From the NCBI GenBank assembly GCA_026936335.1, contig JAPMXV010000046.1, forward strand, positions 310,001-374,000: a DNA stretch of 64,000 nucleotides, in the 5' to 3' direction. Both the position numbers and the translations under genes were made by a program. Origin of the DNA: Mantamonas sphyraenae (taxonomy: Eukaryota > CRuMs > Mantamonadidae). The notes under the pieces are model-generated. The model saw only the letters and a list, made by a program, of their open reading frames with translations, had not been told where the DNA came from and searched no databases. Position 1 is the stretch's first letter. Each line of letters begins with the position of its first letter. Of the stretch, positions 53,779 to 64,000 are shown in pieces.

Positions 53779-54745
53779 CAAGGCAAAGGACAAAAACTCG
53801 AACGAGGTTGTGGCAATCAAGCGGATCAAAATCGACCAGCGGAAGGACGGGAAGGAGGGCTTTCCCGTGACTGCGTTGCGTGAGGTGAGGCTGCTGAAAC
53901 GATGTCAACATCCCAACATTGTGCGACTGCAGGACGTGGTGGTGGGTGACTCGTTGAACAGCATCTACCTTGTGTTTGAGTATTGCCATCAGGACCTGGG
54001 CTATGTGATTGATCACGTGCAGCACGCCTTCAACGAAGCCCAACGCAAACGCTTGCTTCTGCAACTTCTCTCTGCCCTGGAGTACCTCCACAGCCACAAC
54101 GTCGTCCACCGCGACATCAAACTCTCCAACCTGTTGTACAACGCCCAAGGCAAGCTGAAAGTGGCCGATTTCGGCCTCGCGCGGATGTTCCCAGACACTA
54201 TGGGGCACCGTGCACGTCCCATGACCCCAGAGGTGGTCACTCTGTGGTACCGTGCACCGGAGCTCCTCTTTGGGGCCAAAGAGTATACAGAGGCAGTGGA
54301 CATGTGGGCAGTGGGGTGCATTTTTGGCGAGTTGCTCCTGAACAAGCCTCTTCTGCCGGGCCACTCCCAACCCGAACAGCTCAATCTCATCTTTGACCTG
54401 TTGGGCACACCCAGCGAAGCCATTTGGCCGGGCTTTTCCACGCTGCCGGGCGCACGCTACGCGGATCTGGACAACACACGCCACAAGTACAATCTGCTGG
54501 GCATCAAGTTTCCCAAACTCAGCGCCGAGGGCTTGCGGCTCCTGGACGCCATGCTCAAGTACGATCCCAGGCAACGCATCACAGCACGTGAGGCCATGCA
54601 GCATGAGTACTTTCGCCAGGACCCTCTGCCTGCGCATGAATCGGAGATGCCAAGGTTGCACACTTCGTCCTCCTCCTCCTCCTCCTCTTCTTCCTCCTCT
54701 TCCTCCAAACGCTCGCAGCGCAAGCGAGGAAAGAGCAAGAGGTGA
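53280..54745 (+). CDS. CDK10: Cyclin-dependent kinase CDK10
   Basis: Ser/Thr kinase partnered by cyclin M in animals. Exons 53280-53613 and 53778-54745, 433 residues. A disordered head (Ser, Gly runs) precedes the CDK10 signature LGRCKSVHAYKYVDEIGKGTYG. Further: AIKRI; FPVTALREVRLL in the PSTAIRE position; HRDIKLSNLL; ADFGLAR; PMTPEVVTLWYRAPELL; DMWAVGCIFGELL; LLGTPSEAIWPGF; the CDK10-like HKYNLLGIKFPKLSAEGLRLL and YFRQDPLP near the end. It finishes in a Ser run and basic KRSQRKRGKSKR. The intron has GCTGACCC and a long CA run right up to its AG. Divergent from the receptor kinase (145 nt between start codons), convergent with the next gene (43 nt). Confidence 0.88.
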
Positions 54746-54788
54746 CACGGGGTGGTGGGGGGTGGAACAGTGTTGATGAAAAAGTGTG

Positions 54789-57130
54789 TCATTGCATTCC
54801 TTGGGTCAACATTGCCTTTGCCCTGGCAATGGCCGCTTGCTGTTGCTCACGTCTCTGTTGCGCCTCTCGCTGCCGCACAGCCTTTCCCAGATCTGCCCTT
54901 GTCACAGTGGGCGACGACACAACCGTGAGATGAGAGGGTGGGTCATTGTTGATCTCCCCGTCATCCTCCTTGCCTTTCGTACCCTTCTTCTGCTTCTTCT
55001 TCTTGCTCCCCTTTTGCTGCTTGGCCAGTTTGACTGCGTTCTGCTTTGCCACCCACTCTTCCATCCGTTTGCGCTTCTCCTCAGCCTCCTTCTCCTTGCG
55101 CTGTGCCATGGCCGCCAGGGCCTTGCTACGACGCGCGGCAATACCTCGCGACGCCTCGTGCGGTGCCAACGAACAGCCACTCTCCCCACTGTTGCTTCCC
55201 ACGCTGCTCATGCTGTTGCTTCGCTGGATCATGGCTCCTCGCCGCTGCGGAGAAGCATCAGTACCTGAAGGAGCACCACCGCCACCAGCGCCACCGCCAC
55301 CCACCTTGCTCACAGGCTGCAACAACCTCTTTTTGGTCGGTTTCAGCATCTGCATCATGCTCATTTGCTGCTGTTGGCTCTTGACACGCGATCGACGAGC
55401 CTCTTCCTCCTCCTGTTGCTGCGCAGCCTTGGATGCCTTTTTCCCGTTGCGTCGCGCACGCAATGCCCGCTGGATGAGTTCCAACATGGGGTCCACCTCC
55501 GGGGCAACATAGTCCCCGTGTGCATTTGCCCCCAGCATGGCTTCCACCTTTTCCATGACGAACAGTTCGCGTTCGTGCGTCTGCTTGATGCGATCCAGGT
55601 ACTCATTGTCGACCACAGCCAGGGTGTTGCGACCCACCTTTCGTGCATCCAACTTGGTTGCAAGCTGTCGTGCATCGGTACCGTGCAGGGCCATGATGTG
55701 GATGAGTGCCACGTCTGCAGTGAATCGATCCTCGGCCGTGTTTTCCTGCTCCCCCAGATCCGACACTCGTCCGCGCGCTGCACGCATCTCTTCGCGCGAC
55801 ACCCGAGTGGGATCGATGTCGTCCAACTGTGCCTGCTTCCCCTGCGAGACAAGCACCTGGTGTGCGTGTTCGCATCCACTCAGGTACTTGCCCAGCTTGC
55901 CTGTGGCGCAACCCAGCAGTGAAAACACCTCGTCTGCACTCTTGCTGCCCACCGCCTCTGCCAACTTGTCACAAACTCGGCCATACTTCACCAGAGCCCG
56001 TTTCAACACTGCCTTTTCCAACGCACTCCAATCCGACTTGTTCTGCGTGGCATCGACGGATTCCGTGAGTGTTTGCCCTGTCTCTCCCTCTCTCCCTCTC
56101 TCCCTCTCTCTCTCTCTTCTCCTTTGCCACTCACCATCCGTTTGCGTTCCCGTTCTTCCTGTGCCTTGCGTCTCTTGTCCTGCATGGCCGCTTGCCGCTC
56201 GAGTTTGCGCTTCTGCTTCTCCTCCGCCTGCCGTTGCTGCTCCTCGGTGCGTGCGATGGCCATGGCCGAGTGTTTGCAGCGACGACACGTGAGGATACAA
56301 TCGCAGTAGTATTCCAGCAGGCCAATCTCCTCCTTTTTGTGTGTGGCATGACACGTCTCGGCGCACGTCTGGCAACAGTCTGTGCCACACGACGCACAAT
56401 GCCACGTGTTCTGGATCACAAACACCTCTCCCGTGCGTTTCAACGTACACAGGCCCTCACGCACAGCCTCTGCCGCACCCTCATCCACAGCCACAAACAA
56501 CGCACGACCCTCCTCATCCACACCCAGGGGCTCCCCTTCCACCAAACACCGTCGCTTCGGCGCACGTCCCTTCTGCGCACGCATCTTCCGCTTCTTGGCT
56601 GTCCCTTCCGCGTACGAGTCGTACGTGGTGGCAATCACGCTCTGGTACCGGTTCTGGAATTGGGCAATGCTCTCCGTCGTCAACACGTCGCCCATCATCA
56701 ACAGCTCCGCTGCTGACGAGCCCATGTCTGCAAACAGCTGCTCTGGCACCACATCTCCACTCTCCTCATCGACCATTGCCTGTGTCCCTTCACTGCCCTT
56801 CTCCTTGCTTCCACTCTCCACCCGTTCCGTCTCCATCGACGCAGACGTCACAGACGACAAATCGCTGGTACCCTCTTGCGTGGTGGACTCCCTTTCCCCT
56901 GTTCCTTGCGACTCTTCCACGTCCATGGCATTGCTTGCAACGCCACTGGGTGGACCTCTCTCAGTGTCCTCCTCCCGTCTGGCCACCGGTGCCGACTCGT
57001 CCCTTTGCTGCTGAGGGACGCTTGACTCAGGTGAGTTGGTCGATCTCGTCGTCGCGGTCGCCGTCACGGTTGACCCGCCGTCACCGCTTTCCACGGCATC
57101 CTCCTCGTCGAATTGCCACACAATGGTCAT
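54789..57130 (-). CDS. Cys-rich (UBR-box-like) and SANT-like nuclear protein
   Basis: 749 residues from exons 57130-56135 and 56042-54789, phase 0. Residues 1-150 are acidic and Ser/Thr-rich. Residues about 237-290 hold a compact Cys/His cluster (WHCASCGTDCCQTCAETCHATHKKE then YYCDC...CRRCK) that resembles a UBR-box N-degron-binding finger, though I am not certain of the family. A coiled coil (EEQQRQAEEKQKRKLERQ) follows. Just after the intron, SDWSALEKAVLKRALVKYG...VGSKSADEVFSLL looks like a SANT/Myb domain, then a Glu/Lys-rich tail with Gly runs and a KKKKQKKG patch. This could be a chromatin-linked ubiquitin or acetylation factor; no more precise call is justified. Confidence 0.65.
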
Positions 57131-57181
57131 CGGGGGTGCGAGGAGAACAAGGTGTGCAATGGAACAGGTTTGGTTGGGGGT

Positions 57182-58158
57182 TCATTCGCGATTTTTGTAC
57201 GTGCGTGGGCCAAAGATACTGCTGCCGACACGGACGTTTGTGGAACCGTAGGCAATGCTGTCGAGGTAATCCTTGCTCATGCCCATGCTCAACTCCAACG
57301 AAGCCTCGTCGAGGTCGAGTTCCTTGCACACAGAGGCCCTGCAGTCGTTGAGGGCGGCGAAATCCTTGCCCTCTGTGTCGTTGGGGTTGCCAATGGTCAT
57401 GAGCCCGGCCACACGCAACAGTGGGCATTCGTCACGCACAAATCGAGCCAAGTCTGCCACCTCGTTGGGTTCCACGCCACTCTTGCTGTCCTCTCCACTG
57501 GTGTTCACCTGCAGAAACACACGCAGCGGTTCCTTGCGCTCCACCTTTTCACACGCATTCTGAAGCTTACGCGCAAGCTTCTCCTTGTGCACCGTCTCCA
57601 CCACAAACAGGTTTTCAATGCTCGCCACGTCTGAGGCTTTGTTCGTTTGCAGCGGGCCGATAAAGTGCCACTGGATGTCCTTTGGCAACTGCGTGTGTGT
57701 GTGCGTGTGTGTGTGTGTCATGTGTGTGTGCATGACGTACATACCCGCGAGTTGCAACCGTGGGCGGCACGCAATGCGAGGTGTGAGTTGCGGTGGAAAG
57801 GGCGAAGACGGAGAGCGACGACGACGACGACGCGGGGGGATTCCGGCACACCGCTCACCTCCTCCGCCTTGGCGACCAGCTCCTGCACGTAGTTTTCGCC
57901 GAAATGTCTGTGTCCGCTCTCATAACATGCTTCGATGAGGTTGCTGGGCATTGTCTTGGAAACGGCCACGAGCCTCGGGGCGGTCTTGTCGTTCTTGGTG
58001 CAGTACTCGTCAATGCTCGCCTGAACGTCCTTCAGATTGGCCTGCACCTCTTCACCGCTGATCCCATTGCCTGAACTTGCTGCTGTTGTCGTTGCACTGC
58101 TTCCCGATACCTGTGACATGAGTGTCTGTGTGCGTGTGACGATGGCTGCTCGTCGCAT
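57182..58158 (-). CDS. PLPBP: Pyridoxal-phosphate homeostasis protein (PLPBP/YggS family)
   Basis: 268 residues from exons 58158-57859 and 57688-57182, phase 0. PLP-binding TIM-barrel protein that buffers vitamin B6. Seen: [11 protein letters not shown] with the PLP lysine (Lys68); [83 protein letters not shown], the phosphate-binding C-terminus. The N-terminus [16 protein letters not shown] is basic and Ser/Thr-rich and could target mitochondria. The intron ends in CACACACACACGCAG. It lies 51 nt from the next minus-strand gene and 160 nt from the divergent telobox protein. Confidence 0.93.
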
Positions 58159-58318
58159 TCGGAGTGGCACCGGTGGCGCCAACTCTCACGTTGTTTGTTG
58201 TGTGTCACTGCCAACCCTACCCTCTTCAACCCACACCCACACACACACACACACACACACAACCACCCACCCGTGAGATCACCCCCGCCCGATACACAAC
58301 AAGTCAACAAGAAGAAGG

Positions 58319-59877
58319 ATGGTGACAACTCGCCGAGGCAGCCGCCGGCAAAGCGCAGTGGCCCCCATGCTGGGGTCGACGTCGACTCAACCCGCACGTC
58401 GCCGTGGACCGGCCAACAAGAACAAGGCGACGAACGAAGAGGCAGAGAAACAGCAGGGAAAGGCAACGACGTCGAGTGAGCAGGCCACGAAAAACACGAA
58501 AACGTCAAAGTCCCAATCGCAGAAATCCGGCAGCCGCGGGAACGGACGCAAACGCAGCAGGGAGACACGAGACGAGGATTCGAAGGATGAGGAGGTGGAA
58601 AACAGCCAGACGTCGGAGAAGGATCTGTTGGATGAGTTGTCAGACCTGTCGTCGGACGAGGAGGAGGAGGAAGAGGGCTCGGGAGAGGCTGGGCAAAATG
58701 GTAGGGCGGAGGGCAGCAAACGTCAGCGTACAAACAACCCTGGGAAGGACGGACCGATTGTCATCAAGACGAAACGCAAGCCCAAACAGGGAGGCCACCG
58801 CGGGGCAAAGGAGAAGCTGGTGGGCGTGAACCTGGACAGGCTCACCACGTTGCACACGCCCAAGAGCAAGAAATCGGAGGCGGGAAAAAAGCGGGCAAGC
58901 TCCGCCAAAAAGGGAACGACGGCGCGTGTGAAGATGGCATCCACGACGCCACGTGGAGAGGATCCCAAGACGGGCTTCCGCAAACGGGTGCCGTGGTCGG
59001 ACGCGGAAACGAGGGCGCTGCAGAAGGGTCTGGAAGAGTTTGACGGGGAAGGACGGATGTGGATGAAGATCAAGAACCGGTACGCGGACATCCTGCGGAA
59101 TCGCACCAACGTGGATCTGAAGGACCGTGCACGGGTACTCAACGGACGTACCAAGGTTCGTGAGCTTCCCAAGAAGATCTTTTTTGTGTGGGATGGCGAT
59201 GACCCGGAGGCAGGGATGCACCAGTTCCTGAACCGACGACCCCGTGATGCGGCACTCAAGGGGGCCACGCGAGGCATGTCACACATCCGTGTGGTGGACA
59301 CCACCGATGTGAACCGATTGCAGGCCGTGTTTGCCTCGGATGGACGTGTGCACGTGTACCAGGGATGGCGTGAGTTGCAGGAACGCAAGGAGGGCGACGA
59401 ACGCTTCAACGACGACACGGTGGACACCCAACGCTTCTCTCTGGACGCCCTCAAGCATCTGTACGTGGGCAAGGTTCGCAAGGTGGAGATGGCAGTGCCT
59501 ACGTTGGATGATCTTGCCATGCTGGGACCCCTGAACGTCCGTGGCCACTTTTCACACGCCCCACGCACGGTGACACGACAGCTGGTCAACGAGGGACAGG
59601 AACCCAACCAACGATGGGGTGCGTATCCTCCCTCGCCCCCGCGTGGGTCGCCACGACGCAGTCCTGCAAAGACCAAGAAGCAGTTGGCCATGGAGGAGGA
59701 GGAAGAGGAAGAGAGGAGGAAGAGGAGGAGGAAGACCAGGGCAAGGCTTCACGTCGTGGCAACCCACACAAGAAGCGCAGCAGCAGCAGCAGGACAAAGA
59801 CAAGCAGGAACACCAACCGCCGCCTGAAGTTGTTTGCGGATGACGACGACGAAGAGGAAGAGGAAGACGAGGAAGAG

Positions 59878-59880
<3 letters not shown>
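58319..59880 (+). CDS. Telobox-type Myb/SANT DNA-binding protein, one frame break
   Basis: About 520 residues. Disordered, highly basic head; acidic Ser/Glu/Asp stretch; then a single Myb repeat at residues about 222-272: VPWSDAETRALQKGLEEFDGEGRMWMKIKNRYADIL followed by RTNVDLKDRARVL. The VDLKD motif is the telobox found in TRF/TRB-type telomere-repeat binders. A second, possibly folded region follows (IFFVWDGDDPEAGMHQFLN and HVYQGWRELQERKEGD). The 3' part changes frame in a GAG/GGA repeat (about 59690-59745): after it the natural end reads GKASRRGNPHKK ... NRRLKLFADDDD and an Asp/Glu run to TGA 59880; total length is one base short of a multiple of three. Telomere binding is inferred from the motif alone. 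Confidence 0.72.
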
Positions 59881-59911
<31 letters not shown>

Positions 59912-59983
59912 AGCACCGCATTAGATGAGGGGTGGGAGCCAACCATAAAACAAAAGTCAGACAAAGGGCGAGACGCACGTGCC

Positions 59984-62900
59984 ATGGACGAATTGGTGGA
60001 GGTGGCAGTGGACGAGATTGCACTGCAGGGACTGGCGGGGTGCACGATAGCCACGCTGTGGGAATTGCTGTTTGAACGACTTCGCAACGTGCAGTTTGCG
60101 ACGTGGGCCGATGACGAACACGCCAAGCTGGCGCTGCTTCAGTCGCTCGTGGGCCTGCAGAGCCACCGGGAGCTGTTTGTCGTGCGTGTCACCTCGGGCA
60201 CACATGAGTCCGATGTCACTCCCACGCTGTACAGAGAGCGCACAGCGTCTGCGGAGCGGTACGCAAGGGGCGGCGGGTGAGGTTGAGGTTGAGGTTGCGT
60301 GATCAAACCTCGCGCGCAAAAAAAAGAAAGAAGTTGGTTTTCGCTGACACCTTGTGCGAGGGGGACCCTGCCACACGCCTCGTGTTGGACACATGGCACA
60401 CGCATTACACAGGACTGGAGTGGAGGATGTGCTTGTGATGGGCCAGCCATTGCGTGAGGACGCTGTGCTGGAGCTGGTGGACGAGGAGGTGTGCGAGGCG
60501 GTGGCTTCGGCTTCCTCACTGACGGACGCCCTGGAGGCACTGGGCGACGAGGCTCGGTTTGTGGCGTGTCAGGAACGTCGCAACCGACTGTTGGGCATCC
60601 AGGACATCGACATGACATCCATCAAGTTTGCATACTGGCTCCTGGAGGCCATTGGCAAGACACACGAACGCGGGTTGCTGCAAACCGAGGCACCCCAGGT
60701 GTACCAGGCCATCCCTCGCTCCTACAAACAGGTTCACCCCAACTTTATGCAACTTCAACGTGCACGCGTGAGCCTGTATGTGTGTGTGTGTGTGTGTGTG
60801 AAGAACGGGAGAGAGGTGCAGGGGAGGAGGGGGTCGCTGACACGCCGAAATCACCTGTCACCCACGCACTCACTCACACCATACACCGCCACACACCAAA
60901 GGGTGCGCCTCACATTTCAAACCAAGGGCACGAGCACAGTGTGGATGCTGCCTCGTGCGTACCGTCTGCACGTGTTGGATGCCCACGTGGTGGAACACCG
61001 GTGTGGGAACACCGAGGTGAGTGCAGGGGAGCCGCTGTGTGGACCTGGTCCACGGGGCCTCTTGTTCCACCATGGCGTGCTGCTTCGACGGGCCATGGAA
61101 TTGCTGCAGGCGGCGGTGCCGCATGTGGTACGTACCACCTCGCTTGTACAGTGTCTGCTGAGTCTGAACAGGGTGCACATGGCTCAGCACGGAGAGCAAA
61201 AGGTCCGCGTGCGATTCGTGCGCGAAGAACTGCACCGCTTGCACGAGCAATTTCCTCATCTGTTCTTTGTCGGCGAGTTGCCACTGGCCACACGCAACAC
61301 ACAGGGCGGCTCTTTGTCGTCTTCGTCTTCCTCCGCCGAGTCGAGGAGAGGCGGAGGAGGGAAGGGCAGAAAAGGGAAAGGCAAAAGCAAAGGGAAAGGC
61401 AAAGGCAAAGGGAAGGGGAAAGGCAGCAAGGGCAAAGCAAAGGGAAAGGGAAAGGGAAAGGGCAAGGGCAAGGCAGCGAAGAAAACGGATGACGATGATG
61501 ATTACGAGGATGACTCTGATGATGAGGACGACTCTGAAGATGAAGAGGATGAGGAGGACGATGAGGAGGACGATGAGGACGAGGAGGAGGACGATGACGA
61601 GACGACGGAGCCGTACCAGATGAAAGCTGCACCGGTGGCGTTTGCATACACACGCAATTACACAGTGGATGCACACGATGCAGCGTTGGACAACGCAGAA
61701 GGGCGCATGCAACGTCGCCAACGATTGTTCTATGCGCAGGAGCATGTGCGTGCGTGTGAACTGCCTCCAGAGAGGCTGCTGATCCCCACGCGGTCGATGG
61801 AACAGCTGGCAACAGCGATTGTGGATGCACACAGCACGGAACCGGCTGGGGTGTCGCTTGCCATGTTCCCGCGCATTATGGGCGACGTGGCACAGGCGAG
61901 CAAGAAGCAGGCGGCGCTGGCCAAACATCAGATTACCCTGTTTGGAGCGCAGCACAAACACATGCGCAGGGAGGGATCGACGGTGGCCGAAACGTTTCTG
62001 AGTCCGGCAGCGAATGCTCCCGTGCGTTTGGATGACAATGCGGATCCTGCGTTGTTGAAGCGAATGATGGAGGTGGTGCCGTACACCGATCAGCCCGAGC
62101 TGGGATTGGGCGAGATCAAGGATGCAGAGGTGCGTGCGTTTGTGCGCAGGCACATTGGGATGGACATCAAGCAGCGGTGTTTGCGATGGGTGGTGCATCG
62201 GTTGCAACAAACGCCGCATGGCGCCCTCAGCAGCGAGCACGCACGGTACCTGTTGCAACAGTCGGGAGTGCACGCACGTCGATTGGAACTCAAGACGTGG
62301 AAGGTGTATGAGGAGGAGCTGGTGAGCAAGTATGGCGTGCGACGGGTGACGGGGGTGTTGGGGCACGGCACGGTGCTTGTGTATCCGGCCGATGGCACGG
62401 CGTGGGAAGACCACACGGATGAACTGGTCAACGAGGGACACCGTTGGGTGATGGAGTATCAGGAGGAGGCCAAGAAGGATGTGAGCGAAGCGACAGTGGA
62501 CGAGGCAACACAGGCGAGTTTGCGTGCAGCCGGGCTGGCCGATCACATGCTGGATCCGGAGTATGTCGCAGGGTACAAGGACAAGACGAAGCTGTACGAA
62601 GCACACCAGGCGGGTCTGTTGGAGGGTGCGGTGGAACAGGCGGGTGGCAGAGTGGAGCTGCGTGGGTTGAAGCGTGCGCGGCGGCAGCGTGTGATGATTC
62701 CTCACTGCAGCGAATGCGGCGACGCTCGCTTGGACGACCCTGGCGAACGTGGATGGAACGATCTCAACGAGGAATCATGGGACAAATGGTATCCCATCGG
62801 GTTGGCCATGGCCGACGCCGAGGAGCTGGTCGAGCGAAGGAAACGTCGCAGGGTGGCACGTCTTGACCACAAACGCTCACTGGGACTGTCCTCGGGCGCC

Positions 62901-64000
62901 GCCGGTGGGGCTGTGAATGCAAGAGGAGCCAAGGACAAACGCAGAGGCAGCGGCGGTGGCGGTAGCAGCAGCAGCAGCAGCAGTGGTGGTGGTGGTGGTG
63001 GTGCTCGACGACGTGTGCGTGGACGGCAGGAAGTGGGGATGTTGATGGGCATGGACACAGAGTTTGTGCCAAACAGGATGAGCAAAGAGGTGGAGGAGGC
63101 CACTGCAGACATTGTGGTGGCTGGGACGCTGGGAGGTGTGTTGCAGGCGAGCGAACTGCAGGATCCGCCCATGCTGGGGTTCGATCACGATGATCTGACC
63201 TCGCTGCAGGATCCAATGGCTCTGGATGGGAGCCAGGACGTGCAGGAGCAACTGGCGCAGGGTTCCTCCAAGGCACCCAGGCAGAGGAGGAAGAAAAAGG
63301 CGACGACGACGACGACAACGAGCACAACCCCGGCCACGGGAAAGGTTGGTGGCAGTACGGGGGCCCCGTTGGTACCCAGTCGGACCAGCACCTCATCAAT
63401 GGGCAGCAGCACAGTGTCTGTCAATGCACGCATGGGACAGGAGAGGAATCACCTGTCGATCAAAAAGGGCCTCAAGGTGTTGCGCCAGATGGCAGCGTTC
63501 CTGGAGAGGCAGGAGGGCCAGGAGGAGACCGGCGACGATGAGGAGAATGACAATGACAATGATGATGATGATGATGAGCAGGAAGAAGATGATGGGAACA
63601 ATGACAGCATGGAAGAGGAGAGTAGCAAGACGACGACCACGACGACGACCACAACCAATGCCACCACCGAAGGCGGAGTCGAGGATGTGGATGAGGAGAA
63701 CTGCAGGGATACTTGCGCGAGGTGCAACGACAGCTGATGCGACACTCGGAGCTGGGTGTGCGATCCATGAGTGGTTTGACACCGTTGCAACACCTGCGTT
63801 TGGTGTTGACGCTGCACCGCACGCCGTCGACGGTGCCTGTGGAACATGTGATGATGAAGCTGGGTCTGTTGGACGACCCCAGCTCCATGGATGGCCGCTT
63901 CCCCGTCATGGATGTGGCCAACGTGCACTGGAATCCCGGGTTGGCGTACGCCAGAGTACGCAACGCCATCTTGCGACATGTGTGTGCACGCGTCTTTGCT
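59984..64000 (+). CDS. GTF3C1: TFIIIC largest subunit (GTF3C1/TFC3-like), 3' end cut by window edge
   Basis: Subunit of the pol III factor that binds the B-box of tRNA genes. Exons 59984-60258, 60413-60767 and 60927 onward. Start MDELVEVAVDEIALQGLAGCTIATLWELL matches the N-terminal winged-helix opening of TFIIIC220. Exon 2 has LGIQDIDMTSIKFAYWLLEAIGKTHERGLLQTE, the B-block-binding-like helix-turn-helix. Exon 3 carries further winged-helix-like segments (YVDKDI-type turns; LSSEHARYLLQQSGVHARRLELKTW), a KG-rich repeat (about 61370-61480) and an Asp/Glu run. The frame changes near 63681-63705, one base missing; the new frame continues GYLREVQRQLMRHSELGVRSMSGL to the window end. Intron 1 has GCTGACACC; intron 2 has a TG run after its GTGAGC and CA-rich sequence near its end. 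Confidence 0.78.

Overview
This window is GC-rich nuclear DNA from a unicellular, flagellate-bearing eukaryote. Spliceosomal introns with GT...CTGAC...AG structure interrupt most genes, there is an elongator tRNA-Met, and the proteins are eukaryote-specific (IFT139, ARL6/BBS3, DBF4, CDK10, TFIIIC, DPH4). IFT139 and ARL6 imply a cilium or flagellum. A receptor with a kinase-cyclase-kinase layout and a TmcB-like PAS membrane protein recall amoebozoans and other amorphean protists. No gene fixes the lineage, so taxonomy stays open.

The genome is very compact. About 28 protein genes fill 64 kb. Convergent stop codons lie as close as 1 nt apart (6281/6283), tandem genes 34 to 51 nt apart, and divergent start codons 0 to 255 nt apart. 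Introns are mostly 65 to 320 nt. They carry a branch-point-like CTGAC(AC) motif, and CA repeats often stand in for a pyrimidine tract. Homopolymeric Ser, Asp, Glu and Lys-Gly runs are common in the proteins.

Layout. 1-9.7 kb: IFT139 (-), a coiled-coil pseudo-nucleotide-cyclase (+), DBF4 (-), UBZ4-AlkB dioxygenase (+). 9.7-19 kb: a giant LRR-ZZ-CLU-CLU protein, a small ankyrin protein and a SET methyltransferase (all -), then DPH4 (+) head to head with the SET gene. 19-26.9 kb: two unidentified genes, an LRR gene, an SBDS-like gene and a multi-GRAM gene. 26.9-38 kb: a co-directional minus-strand block with a six-pass membrane protein, ARL6, a small membrane protein, PP2C copy A, a 28-residue-repeat LRR protein, (tRNA-Met on +), HGSNAT-like acyltransferase and a seven-exon thiolase. 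38-49 kb: a large unidentified membrane protein and a membrane alpha/beta hydrolase without a recognisable serine nucleophile (+), the PAS receptor (-), PP2C copy B (+). 49-64 kb: receptor kinase (-), CDK10 (+), a Cys-rich/SANT-like protein (-), PLP-binding protein (-), a telobox-type Myb protein (+) and the start of TFIIIC largest subunit (+).

The most notable points are: several reading-frame breaks inside microsatellite-like coding tracts, six of them equivalent to one missing base; two PP2C paralogues 17 kb apart that share a near-identical tract in otherwise diverged genes; a duplicated LRR-gene 5' end stranded upstream of one PP2C gene; several predicted pseudo-enzymes (two cyclase-like domains, one kinase domain, one hydrolase); and a 22-nt microexon carrying the thiolase active-site cysteine.
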